A stretch of 10,117 bases of DNA from Vulcanimicrobiota bacterium (GCA_019247395.1 JAFAOZ010000235.1:1-10117), one strand, 5' to 3'; counted from the stretch's first letter, positions 1 to 7,028 are shown. Notes: generated by a model from the sequence alone, not told the origin. Translations and numbers: made by a program.

Positions 1-1428
1 TGGATCGAACCAGTGGCGCACGGCGCTCTCGGCGCTTTGTGCGGCGTCTTCCTCGACTGGGCGTGCGGAGACCGGCGCGGCGCGTGGCGCGGCGTCGGCT
101 GTGCCCAAAAAGAGATAGCCGAGCACAAAGAACGTTCCCACCGCGACCAACGAGAAGAGCTGCGTCCAGTGCCCCCACAAATTCTGTGCGTTGATTCCGG
201 CAGCACCGCTCGTCATGGCGTGCAGGTATTGCAAACCGTAGACTAGGTTGGCGAAAAGTACCACGCTGAGCGCGACGGCTCCCCACAGATAACGCCGCGC
301 AAATGGAATGCAGGCGATCGTGAAGAGCATACCGTTGAAGAGATAGCGCTCGTGCATGCGGGTCGCCAGCGCGAAAAAGGCCAGCGTCGCGATCGCGCAG
401 CCTTCGAGCAAGGCTTGCGGCGTGCGATCTTGCAGATAGCGCCAGACCACGAGCGCGAGCGCGGCCGCAACGAGCAAAATTCCCCACACGTACTGCGGCA
501 GGAAGACGATGCTCTGACTGTCCGGAACCCAAAGCGTTCCGCGAAGCGCCCAAAGGTTGAACGCGTTGACGCTATTATACGGATAGACGCTGGAGCCGTA
601 TTGATACAAGTGGAAGAGCCATGCCATCGCGGCGGCCGGATTGCCGGGGTGGAACGGCTCCGTCAGCAGCAACGCAAAGATCAACGATGCAAGGACACCA
701 ATGACGGTCGCCGAGAGCCGTTCGCGACGGCGCAGCGGATCCACGAAGGCAAAGGCGACGATCAACGGCAGCAACACCGCAGCCTGCGGCTTGATCAGCA
801 GCGAATAGGCAAATGCAAGCCACCCACCGACGGTCCACAGCGTTGCGCTCCTCGCTCTTCGACTCCGCGCCCCCGGCGCTTCGCCCAGGATGACACTGCC
901 GTAATCGTCACTTCGGAGCAGGCAGTAGATTGCGAGCAGCGCGAGACCGCCGGCAACGGAATCGACCTGGCCCCAGAGCGCCGAGATATAAATCGTCGCG
1001 GGATTGAGCAGGTAGAGTGCGGCGGCGCCCAGTGCGTACGCGGTTCCGGCGAAGCGGCGAACGATGGCATAGAGCAGCGCGCCCACGCCGAGATCGGCGA
1101 GAATCGCGGGGAGCTTGACGAGATCGCGTAAGACCGCGTAGCCGTGATCATGCGCCGCGAAGAACGCCTGCCAAATATGGCCGATCACGGCCAGAATATA
1201 AAAATAGCCGGGCGGATAATCGGCGAAGCCGATCGTGGAGTAGAACGAACCGAAGCCCTGGTGCGCGAGCGCGATCGCCCACGCGTCATAGGTGCTGATA
1301 TCGGTCTTGAAGCCTTCGTTATTGATGAAAAAGAGACGGACGATCAGCCCGAGCAGCAACAGCGCCGGCAACGCCCACGCGAGCGAACCTTGCCGCGCCC
1401 CCGCGCGCATTGTGCCGTTCGCGTCCAT
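1..1428 (-). CDS. Polytopic GT-C fold glycosyltransferase (GT87/mannosyltransferase-like), C-terminus cut by window edge
   Basis: Reading from an ATG at 1428 to the window edge gives 476 codons with no stop, so the 3' end lies outside the window. The product is a hydrophobic membrane protein with many transmembrane helices. Its first loop is acidic (DISTYDAW, residues 43-50; FADYPPGYFY, 68-77). It also has NPATIYISALWGQVDS (142-157), KPQ (213-215) and TRMHERYLF (356-364). These match the layout of GT-C transferases of the GT87/DUF2029/PMT type, which use a polyprenyl-phosphate sugar donor at the membrane; sugar and acceptor cannot be read here. The tail (about 443-476) is a polar, Ala-rich extension. 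The ATG directly follows the TAA of the upstream prenyl synthase (TAAATG), so the two are translationally coupled. A second ATG at 1410 is possible. A repeat copy is embedded in frame at residues about 178-191, between two helices. Class confident, exact family not. Confidence 0.85.
   Translation of the reverse strand, partial: MDANGTMRAGARQGSLAWALPALLLLGLIVRLFFINNEGFKTDISTYDAWAIALAHQGFGSFYSTIGFADYPPGYFYILAVIGHIWQAFFAAHDHGYAVLRDLVKLPAILADLGVGALLYAIVRRFAGTAYALGAAALYLLNPATIYISALWGQVDSVAGGLALLAIYCLLRSDDYGSVILGEAPGARSRRARSATLWTVGGWLAFAYSLLIKPQAAVLLPLIVAFAFVDPLRRRERLSATVIGVLASLIFALLLTEPFHPGNPAAAMAWLFHLYQYGSSVYPYNSVNAFNLWALRGTLWVPDSQSIVFLPQYVWGILLVAAALALVVWRYLQDRTPQALLEGCAIATLAFFALATRMHERYLFNGMLFTIACIPFARRYLWGAVALSVVLFANLVYGLQYLHAMTSGAAGINAQNLWGHWTQLFSLVAVGTFFVLGYLFLGTADAAPRAAPVSARPVEEDAAQSAESAVRHWFDP
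857..896 (-). repeat. Dispersed repeat copy A, in frame within the glycosyltransferase gene
   Basis: On the minus strand the copy begins GTGTCATCCTGGGCG (896-882) and ends GGAGTCGAAG (866-857), with a GC-rich middle of 15 bases between. It is read in frame and encodes glycosyltransferase residues about 178-191 (SVILGEAPGARSRR), between two transmembrane helices. The conserved ends match copies B and C. Confidence 0.7.
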
Positions 1429-2409
1429 TTAGCGAGCCGCGGTCAGACCGAGCGTCGCGGAAAGAAACTCGCGAAGCTCGGCGTTAGGATGGTTTTCAAC
1501 GATGGACAAATGCTCGGCGGCGGCTTCCATTGCCGCGGCGCGAGCGCCGAGCGAGTCGAGCGCCTCCACGATTCGTTCGACGGTCTGCGCATCGAGCGAG
1601 GCTCCGCGGGCGTAGGCATCGGCCACCGCGGTGCGCGCCGCGGAGGGCGGCTGCGCGATCGCCCACACGACTGGAAAGGTCCACTTGCGGCGCGCGATAT
1701 CGCTCGCAACGGTCTTTCCGGTCTCGTCGACCGACGACCAGATGCCCGAAACGTCGTCGCGAATCTGAAACGCCATGCCGTACGCGCGCCCCACGGCGCC
1801 GTACGACGCAATGGTCCTTTCGTCGCAGCCGGCTGCATGCGCTCCGAGCCGGCACGAGGCATCGAAGAGCTGCGCCGTCTTGCACTCAATCATGCGGTAG
1901 TAGTCGGCTAAGTCGACCGAAAGCTCGGATTCAAAAAAAAGATCGAGCGATTGGCCTTCGCACATTACCGCATGCGCCTCGTGCAGCAGGGCCAGCATTT
2001 GAAGGACGCGACGGGCTTCGAGATGGGCCGCGGCATGTTCGAGGCTCAAGAAGCTGAGGGCGCACATCGCGTCACCGGCGTTAATCGCCCGGGCGACGCC
2101 GTACGCGCTCCAGAGCGTCGGGCGCCCGTGGCGCAGCTCGTCGCGATCCTCGATGTCGTCGTGGACGAGCGAGTAGTTATGGAAGATTTCGACCGCGACC
2201 GCAGCGTCGAGTGCGTGTTCGATCGGCGCGCTTTCGCTGGCCGCGACCCGCAATACCATCTGAGGCCGGAGCCGCTTTCCGCGCCGCGCCGGGCCGTACG
2301 GTGCATAACCAAAGTGGCGCAAAAGACTATCGGAGATCTCTTGAGATCCCCGATAGCCGGTAATCCGTTCCTCGAGGGCGCTCTCGAAACGCTCCGCGAG
2401 CGTCGCCAC
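1429..2409 (-). CDS. Polyprenyl (probably geranylgeranyl) diphosphate synthase
   Basis: A trans-isoprenyl diphosphate synthase that extends allylic diphosphates with IPP, in the cytosol. From GTG at 2409 it is 326 aa. Visible motifs are GKRLRP (44-49), the first aspartate-rich motif DDIED (84-88) in LVHDDIEDRDELRHGRPT, and the second one as DDVSG (218-222) in FQIRDDVSGIW, followed by TGK (230-232) and SDIARRKW. There is no two-residue insertion in DDIED and Tyr79 lies five residues before it. That is the type-I GGPP synthase pattern, so a C20 product is inferred. The second motif ends in Gly instead of Asp, as in actinobacterial-type enzymes with DDxxGIWG. Start choice: GTG 2409 lies one base after the ispH TAA. 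The frame stays open to a TTG at 2457 inside ispH, which would add 16 residues without obvious homology; no strong Shine-Dalgarno decides. It sits in the operon directly after ispH, which supplies its substrate. Confidence 0.92.
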   Translation of the reverse strand: MATLAERFESALEERITGYRGSQEISDSLLRHFGYAPYGPARRGKRLRPQMVLRVAASESAPIEHALDAAVAVEIFHNYSLVHDDIEDRDELRHGRPTLWSAYGVARAINAGDAMCALSFLSLEHAAAHLEARRVLQMLALLHEAHAVMCEGQSLDLFFESELSVDLADYYRMIECKTAQLFDASCRLGAHAAGCDERTIASYGAVGRAYGMAFQIRDDVSGIWSSVDETGKTVASDIARRKWTFPVVWAIAQPPSAARTAVADAYARGASLDAQTVERIVEALDSLGARAAAMEAAAEHLSIVENHPNAELREFLSATLGLTAAR

Positions 2410-2410
2410 G

Positions 2411-3250
2411 TTATGCAGAAGCGGCGAGCTCCTCCATGCGAGCCTGAACTTTATCAACGAGCCAGCCCGGCGTGGACGCGCCCGACATCAACCCCGCAAC
2501 CTCGACGTCCTTGAACCAATCCGGCTGCAGTTCATCGGGGCCTTCGATGTGATACGCGCGCGCACCATGCGACTCGGAAAGATCGGCGAGATGTTTGGTG
2601 TTGGCCGACGTTTTTCCACCGACGACGACCATCACTTCGACGTCCTTAGCCAGCCGCAGGGCTTCGTTCTGGCGGTTGTGCGTATCGGTGCAGATCGTGT
2701 TGACCGCGCGCACTTCGTAATACTTCGCCGAAAGCGCGCGGACGATTTCGGTAAAGCCCTCACCCGACCAGGTGGACTGCACGACGACGCCGACGCGGCT
2801 CGAGCGCGGCAGCCGCTCGACGTCTTGTGGGCTTTGAATGCACCAGGCGCCCGGCACGTGACTGAGCGTGCCCTTCACTTCCGGATGGTTCGGGTCGCCG
2901 ATGACGACGATCTTATAGCCGTCGCCTTTGAGCTTCTCGGCTTGCACGTGAATCTTCGTCACCATGGGGCAGGTCGCATCAATAATCTCGAGCTTCTTCT
3001 CTTTGGCCTTTTCGAAGACGTCGACGGGCAGGCCGTGCGCGCGCACGAAGAGGGCGCCCGCATCCACGTCGTCCACGCTGTGGGCATTCTTAAGACCGCG
3101 CGACGCGAGCGACTCGACCATCTGCGGATTGTGGACGACGTGCCCGAGCGTGGTCACGTCGCCTCGCGAGGCAATCGCCTCTTCGGCCTTTTTGACGGTA
3201 ATAGCGACGCCAAAGCAAAACCCTTGGACGGACGCCTTACGAATTTCCAC
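2411..3250 (-). CDS. ispH: 4-hydroxy-3-methylbut-2-enyl diphosphate reductase (IspH/LytB)
   Basis: Last enzyme of the MEP pathway: a [4Fe-4S] protein that reduces HMBPP to IPP and DMAPP. The 279 aa start at GTG 3250, preceded by GGGGAG five bases upstream. The three cluster cysteines are C12 (GFCFGV), C94 (DATCPMVTK) and C187 (NTICTDTHNRQ). The substrate-binding residues are also seen: H40 in VVHNP, H72 in RAHG, H122 and E124 in NHPEVKGT, T160 in QST, and SGASTPGW at 256-263. Length and motif spacing are normal and no catalytic residue is missing. The start overlaps the end of plsC by 14 bases, and the prenyl synthase follows one base after the stop, so translation is likely coupled on both sides. 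IspH here points to MEP-type, not mevalonate, isoprenoid synthesis. Confidence 0.97.
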   Translation of the reverse strand: MEIRKASVQGFCFGVAITVKKAEEAIASRGDVTTLGHVVHNPQMVESLASRGLKNAHSVDDVDAGALFVRAHGLPVDVFEKAKEKKLEIIDATCPMVTKIHVQAEKLKGDGYKIVVIGDPNHPEVKGTLSHVPGAWCIQSPQDVERLPRSSRVGVVVQSTWSGEGFTEIVRALSAKYYEVRAVNTICTDTHNRQNEALRLAKDVEVMVVVGGKTSANTKHLADLSESHGARAYHIEGPDELQPDWFKDVEVAGLMSGASTPGWLVDKVQARMEELAASA

Positions 3251-3842
3251 CGATACTCCCCGCTAGTTCTTCGATCGCCTTCATAATCTCGGCCGTGAAC
3301 TTCGCCAACTCTTCACGCGTTGCTTTCCTACCCGCTCCCGGCGGGGAAAGCGGCGCTCCAAACGCGACGTCCACGCGAGCCAGCCGCAGCGCCCGGTCGG
3401 TGCCGTGTATGCAGGCCGGAACGACCGGCGCTTGCGACAACGCCGCGAGCAGCGCCACGCCCGTCTGCGGCGCGACGCTCCCGGTCAAATTCCGTGTGCC
3501 CTCGGGGAAGATCCCGATCGCGCCCCCCTCCTTCAAAACGTGGAGCGACCGCTTGATCGCGGCGGCAGCGCTCCCGTGCCGATCGACCGCATAGGCGCCC
3601 AGCCCGGTAATTACGGCGCCGAGCACCGGAATCTCGAACAGCTCTTTCTTCGCCATGTAGCGGATCCGGCGCGGGCAGAAACATCCCATAAACGGCGGAT
3701 CGAAATACGAGATGTGGTTGCAGGCAACGATGAGGGGTCCGGTCGCGGGCACGTTCTGCGCGCCGTAGACGCGGGCGCGCCAGAGCGTTGAGGCCATAGC
3801 GCGAACGAAGGACCGCGCGAAATCGTAGAAGCCCGTATTCAC
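3237..3842 (-). CDS. plsC: 1-acyl-sn-glycerol-3-phosphate acyltransferase (PlsC/LPLAT family)
   Basis: Transfers an acyl chain to lysophosphatidic acid to give phosphatidic acid at the cytoplasmic face of the membrane. The protein is 201 aa, a normal size for compact bacterial PlsC. It carries the catalytic HX4D motif NHISYFD (42-48), the block II residues VDRHG (86-90), and the phosphate-binding FPEGTR (112-117). A later VPACIHGT segment (141-148) fits block IV. Hydrophobic stretches around 33-41 and 72-85 suit monotopic membrane binding. The start is GTG 3842 with GGAG seven bases upstream (3850-3853). That Shine-Dalgarno and the first G of the start codon belong to repeat copy B. The gene is placed between cmk and ispH, an order conserved in several phyla. 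The family is certain; preference for acyl-ACP or acyl-CoA cannot be read. Confidence 0.93.
   Translation of the reverse strand: MNTGFYDFARSFVRAMASTLWRARVYGAQNVPATGPLIVACNHISYFDPPFMGCFCPRRIRYMAKKELFEIPVLGAVITGLGAYAVDRHGSAAAAIKRSLHVLKEGGAIGIFPEGTRNLTGSVAPQTGVALLAALSQAPVVPACIHGTDRALRLARVDVAFGAPLSPPGAGRKATREELAKFTAEIMKAIEELAGSIGGNS
3256..3261 (-). promoter_or_regulatory. Ribosome binding site of ispH
   Basis: GGGGAG on the minus strand, five bases before GTG 3250. It lies inside the 3' end of plsC and decides the ispH start in favour of this GTG. Confidence 0.65.
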
Positions 3843-3866
3843 CCTTCGACTCCGCTCAGGGTGACA
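3842..3866 (-). repeat. Dispersed repeat copy B, at the cmk/plsC junction
   Basis: The shortest copy, 25 bases: TGTCACCCTGAGC (3866-3854) joined directly to GGAGTCGAAGGG (3853-3842) on the minus strand. It contains the cmk stop TGA, the plsC ribosome binding site and the first base of the plsC GTG start. The last cmk residues (LSP) are encoded by it. Confidence 0.75.
3850..3853 (-). promoter_or_regulatory. Ribosome binding site of plsC, inside repeat copy B
   Basis: GGAG on the minus strand, seven bases before GTG 3842. These bases are part of the conserved right end of the dispersed repeat, so the repeat provides the initiation signal for plsC. Confidence 0.65.
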
Positions 3867-4539
3867 GAGTCCGGGCGATGGTGCAGATTTCGGTGACGAC
3901 GCCGCGCGCGTTCATATCGCTCGAGTCGATGATGTGCGCATCCGGAGCGGGTGCGAGCGGCGAGATCGCGCGGGATTGATCGAGACGGTCGCGTTCGTCG
4001 ATCTCTTCGGCGAGACGATGGGCGTCAACGTCGACGCCGGCTCGTTCCAGCTGGAGGCGGCGGCGCTCGATGCGCGCCGCGACCGAAGCGGTCAAATAGA
4101 TCTTGACGGGGGCATTCGGCAGCACGACGGTGCCGATGTCGCGGCCGGCCATCACGACGGGTCCACGTTCGGCAATGCGCCGTTGCGCGTTCACCATCTC
4201 GGCCCTTACTTCGGCATGAGCGGCAACCGTCGAGACGATCGCCGTCACCTCATTGCTCAGCAGCGTCGCCTCGTCGAGCTCCTCTCCGCCGGCCGTGATA
4301 TGGAAGCCAAGCTGCGCGGATTCGTCGAGCTCGACTTGGATGGGCGACGATTGCATCAGACGCGCGAGTGCCGCACCGTTGTCCGCGTCGGTCCCGGTGC
4401 GCAGCGCCAAACAGGCAAGGGCGCGATACATGGCGCCCGTATCGAGATACAGGATCCCCAACCGCTCGGCGGTCGCGCGGGCTACCGTCGTTTTGCCGGC
4501 AGCCGCGGGACCGTCGATGGCGATTTGGAGGTGCGTTAT
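3856..4539 (-). CDS. cmk: Cytidylate kinase, non-canonical start codon
   Basis: Phosphorylates CMP and dCMP with ATP, recycling the CMP released by phospholipid synthesis. The P-loop GPAAAGKTT (residues 10-18 if counted from ATA 4539) is followed by YLDTGAMYRAL (31-41), the CMP-binding AGRDIGTVV and an arginine-rich lid (SVAARIERRRLQLE). The first ATG/GTG/TTG in frame is a TTG at 4461, which would remove the P-loop and cannot be the true start. Upstream of the P-loop the frame reads ATA ACG CAC CTC CAA ATC GCC ATC GAC, with no canonical start, and it continues without one into the end of the lipoprotein gene. ATA at 4539 overlaps the lipoprotein TAA and gives 227 aa, the usual length; ATC at 4524 would give 222 aa. 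The stop TGA (3856-3858) lies inside repeat copy B. The function is certain; the exact 5' end is not. Confidence 0.9.
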   Translation of the reverse strand: MTHLQIAIDGPAAAGKTTVARATAERLGILYLDTGAMYRALACLALRTGTDADNGAALARLMQSSPIQVELDESAQLGFHITAGGEELDEATLLSNEVTAIVSTVAAHAEVRAEMVNAQRRIAERGPVVMAGRDIGTVVLPNAPVKIYLTASVAARIERRRLQLERAGVDVDAHRLAEEIDERDRLDQSRAISPLAPAPDAHIIDSSDMNARGVVTEICTIARTLSP

Positions 4540-5588
4540 TGCTTCGCCGGGGGCGACAACGCGATGCCGTCGGGATATTGCAGACCTTGGTTCGACGTCG
4601 CGTTCTCAAACGAACCGTGCGGATACGACCACTCCGACGCGTCGAAGTTCTGCGTGTCGGCCATCCATAGATGCGTCTGCGTGCGGTCGAGCGCCGTTTC
4701 GATGATGAATCCATTGGTTTCGAATGAAAAGGCCGGCCCGTAGGTATACGGCGGGTCGTAGAGATAGATCACGCTGCAGCAGTACGGATAGTTCGCATCG
4801 GCATCGTTCACCGCTAACGTACCGTACTTATCAATGGTGATGCCGATCGGATAGATCAAGTTCGAGATCAGCGTGACGGGCGTGGTCGATCCCTTCGCGA
4901 ACTCGTCGACTTCGCCGTAGCCCGTGAGGTTGGAGAGCGTTACGAAGAGATTCCCGTTCTTGTCCACGACGCAGTCGTAGAGCGCTTCGGAGTTGGTATC
5001 GGTGAGCACCTGACTCGGCGACGTGTCGTTCTTCGCGTAGACGTTGATCGTATTCCCATAGCCGCCGCCGTTGGCCAAAATATCGACGCCATACGTCAAG
5101 GCTTTATTATTGTTACCGCAGATGCCCGCGGGATATCCGTTCGGATCGGTAACGGTCCGGTATGGAACCACGCTGCCGCGATGAAACTCCATGAGCGCTT
5201 GAGCGCCAGTGTTCGCCAGCCAAAGATTCTGATTGACGTTCACCCAAAGGCCTTGGGGCTGGTTCAGCCCGGTGATTTGGCCGATGGGCGTTTGATTCGA
5301 ACCGGCGGCATCGTAGATGTTGACGTCGTTTGCATACGCATCCGAAAGGTAGAGCAGCGATGTTTTCGGATTGACGTGCTTCATCCACGAGTGCGTCGCT
5401 AACGGAGCGTGCCGGGTTCGTGAAAGACCGAGAAGCAGTGTCGAGTGACGCTGCGCCGGTCCCTGGAATTGTTTTGCTGCCGGCTGGGTTGCCGGCGCGA
5501 CGGAGGACGTGCTGCCGCTGCATCCGGCGAGCAACAGGGGAAATGACGCCGCGACGAACGCGGCTCCGAAAAGAAGGCGGGATTGCAT
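4536..5588 (-). CDS. Lipoprotein with NHL/SMP-30-like beta-propeller repeats
   Basis: 350 aa from an ATG at 5588 with a good ribosome binding site. The N-terminus is a lipoprotein signal peptide: R4, a hydrophobic stretch about 5-20, and the lipobox LLAGC with Cys23 as the lipidated residue. A Ser/Thr/Pro/Gln-rich linker (24-48) follows. The rest has recurring blade-like units: QPQGLWVNVNQNLWLANTG (110-128), a unit around YDCVVDKNGNLFVTLSN (204-220), YPIGITIDKYGTLAVND (246-262) and a last partial YPDGIALSPP (338-347). This fits an NHL or SMP-30-like propeller attached to the outer face of a membrane. No catalytic residues or ligand are identifiable, so function is unknown. It is the first gene of the minus-strand block, and its TAA overlaps the proposed ATA start of cmk, so it may carry the promoter for the whole lipid/isoprenoid operon. 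Confidence 0.8.
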   Translation of the reverse strand: MQSRLLFGAAFVAASFPLLLAGCSGSTSSVAPATQPAAKQFQGPAQRHSTLLLGLSRTRHAPLATHSWMKHVNPKTSLLYLSDAYANDVNIYDAAGSNQTPIGQITGLNQPQGLWVNVNQNLWLANTGAQALMEFHRGSVVPYRTVTDPNGYPAGICGNNNKALTYGVDILANGGGYGNTINVYAKNDTSPSQVLTDTNSEALYDCVVDKNGNLFVTLSNLTGYGEVDEFAKGSTTPVTLISNLIYPIGITIDKYGTLAVNDADANYPYCCSVIYLYDPPYTYGPAFSFETNGFIIETALDRTQTHLWMADTQNFDASEWSYPHGSFENATSNQGLQYPDGIALSPPAKQ

Positions 5589-5595
5589 TACTTTT

Positions 5596-5600
5596 TCCTT
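5596..5600 (-). promoter_or_regulatory. Ribosome binding site of the lipoprotein gene
   Basis: AAGGA on the minus strand, seven bases before the ATG at 5588. It is one of the stronger initiation signals in the left block, and it supports this start and the position of the signal peptide. Confidence 0.7.
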
Positions 5601-5652
5601 TATATTGTAAGGATTGCGGAGGCACCGTCGTTGGACGCGCGGCTGTCGCCCT

Positions 5653-5674
5653 CCTAGCGGGCAAGCGCCCTAGG
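5653..5674. other. Imperfect inverted repeat in the divergent promoter region
   Basis: CCTA (5653-5656) pairs with TAGG (5671-5674) and GGGC (5659-5662) pairs with GCCC (5667-5670), with a two-base GC bulge on the left arm and an AAGC loop. No T-run follows, so it is not a typical terminator. Its position midway between two divergent starts would suit an operator, but this is only position-based inference. Confidence 0.3.
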
Positions 5675-5705
5675 CAAAGACGCCCCCACGCGGGAACGAA
5701 CGTGC

Positions 5706-7028
5706 GTGGCGAAGAGTCGTTCGGTTTACTTTTGTTCCGGCTGCGGCTTTGAATCGCCGCGCTGGCTCGGGCGATGTCCGCAGTGCGACGCATGGAACTC
5801 GTTCGACGAACGTCCCTTCGCCATTGCTCCAAAGGGCGGACGCGCCGCAACAACGTCCCGCACATCGAACGTGGGCCCGATTCCATTGCACGAGATCGGC
5901 TCGGCCGGCATCAACCGAATTCGCATCGGATTGCCGGAGTTCGACGCCGTGCTCGGCGGCGGAATCGTACCCGGCAGTCTGACGCTCGTGGGCGGTCCGC
6001 CGGGCGCCGGAAAGTCGACGCTGCTGCTGCAGATCGCCGCACGGCTCGCGGCGCAAGGGGAGGTCGTGTATGTCTGCGGCGAGGAGTCGGCGGCGCAAGT
6101 AAAGTTGCGCGCGGAGCGAGTGCTAGCCGGTGCGGACATGCTGCACGTCTATCCCGAGACCAATTTGCGCAGCGTGCTCGACACGCTCGATCGGCGCCGG
6201 CCTATTGCCATTGTGGTCGATTCGATTCAGACCGTTTGGCTGCCGGAGGCCGAAGCGTATGCCGGAAGCGTGACGCAGATTCGCGACTGCACCCAGGCGC
6301 TCATGGAGTATGCGAAACGCACCGGATGCGCGTGTTTTATCGTCGGGCACGTGACCAAAGACGGCGCGATTGCGGGACCGCGGCTCTTGGAACATCTCGT
6401 CGATACCGTGCTGTACTTTGAAGGCGAGACGAGCGGCGAACATCGCATCTTGCGCGCGTATAAGAACCGCTTCGGTTCGATCGACGAAATCTGCGTCTTT
6501 ACGATGCGCGATTCCGGGCTACAGGAAGTCGCTAATCCGTCGCAGCTCTTTTTGGGGGCCCGTGCCGAACGCGCGAGCGGTTCGAGCGTTGTGGCCTCCA
6601 TCGTCGGCTCGCGCCCGGTGCTCGTCGAAGTTCAAGCGCTCGTCGGCGAAGCCGCATACGGCACGCCGCGGCGACTCGCCAATAACCTCGATCAGCAGCG
6701 CCTCGCGATGATCATTGCGGTGCTTGAGCGCCGCGCCGGTTTCGCTCTCGGCACGCACGACGTTTATGCGTCGGTTGCCGGCGGACTGCGCATCGTCGAA
6801 CCCGCAGCGGATCTCGGCATCGCACTGGCAATCGCATCGTCGTTTCGCAACGTTGCGATACCGGCGCAGGTCGCAGTCTTCGGCGAGCTGGGACTCTCGG
6901 GCGAAGTGCGCGGCGTACATGCCGCCGATCGGCGCGCGGCGGAAGCAAAAAAGCTTGGGTACACCGAGGTGGTGTCACCGAGCAACGCGCGCGACATTGC
7001 CGCCGCCATACGGTTGGTGCTTGGCTAA
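5706..7028 (+). CDS. radA: DNA repair protein RadA (Sms)
   Basis: A RecA-like hexameric ATPase/helicase that helps branch migration and processing of recombination intermediates. The protein is 440 aa, typical length. Domains in order: an N-terminal C4 zinc finger with C10, C13, C24 and C27 (FCSGCGFESPRWLGRCPQC); a RecA-type ATPase with Walker A GPPGAGKST (97-105) and Walker B IVVDSIQT (169-176); the RadA signature KNRFG (253-257); and a C-terminal Lon-protease-like domain (about 300-440) containing VGEAAYGTPRR and FGELGLSGEVRGV. Start is GTG 5706, directly at the zinc finger; the Shine-Dalgarno is weak. It is the first gene of the plus-strand block, and its last eight bases overlap the next gene. 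All diagnostic residues are present. Confidence 0.97.
   Translation: MAKSRSVYFCSGCGFESPRWLGRCPQCDAWNSFDERPFAIAPKGGRAATTSRTSNVGPIPLHEIGSAGINRIRIGLPEFDAVLGGGIVPGSLTLVGGPPGAGKSTLLLQIAARLAAQGEVVYVCGEESAAQVKLRAERVLAGADMLHVYPETNLRSVLDTLDRRRPIAIVVDSIQTVWLPEAEAYAGSVTQIRDCTQALMEYAKRTGCACFIVGHVTKDGAIAGPRLLEHLVDTVLYFEGETSGEHRILRAYKNRFGSIDEICVFTMRDSGLQEVANPSQLFLGARAERASGSSVVASIVGSRPVLVEVQALVGEAAYGTPRRLANNLDQQRLAMIIAVLERRAGFALGTHDVYASVAGGLRIVEPAADLGIALAIASSFRNVAIPAQVAVFGELGLSGEVRGVHAADRRAAEAKKLGYTEVVSPSNARDIAAAIRLVLG

Larger units (their letters stand above)
5589..5705. promoter_or_regulatory. Divergent intergenic region between lipoprotein and radA
   Basis: At 117 bases this is the only sizeable non-coding stretch of the window. 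It must hold the promoters for both transcription directions unless they lie inside genes. The lipoprotein side is AT-rich (about 5591-5611) and contains its ribosome binding site. The centre holds an imperfect hairpin. I could not identify convincing -35/-10 pairs on either strand. No tRNA, small ORF or riboswitch is evident. Confidence 0.5.

Noticed and set aside
352..1131. Long plus-strand open frame of 259 codons
   Set aside because: It is antisense to the clear GT-C membrane protein, has an Arg/Gln/Glu-rich composition typical of a GC-rich shadow frame, and shows no family motif.
1144..1911. Plus-strand open frame of 255 codons
   Set aside because: Lies opposite the glycosyltransferase and prenyl synthase genes and crosses their junction, with no recognisable domain.
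2549..3286. Plus-strand open frame of 245 codons
   Set aside because: Antisense to ispH, whose cysteine motifs are unmistakable on the other strand.
3856..4461. cmk starting at TTG 4461
   Set aside because: This start removes the P-loop GPAAAGKTT, which is encoded in frame just upstream, so the gene must begin earlier.
3934..4743. Plus-strand open frame of 269 codons
   Set aside because: Antisense to cmk and the lipoprotein; Arg/Gly/Asp-rich shadow without motifs.
5600..5611. TACAAT/TATAAA on the minus strand as a -10 box for the lipoprotein gene
   Set aside because: It would place the transcription start at or inside the ribosome binding site, and no matching -35 is found.
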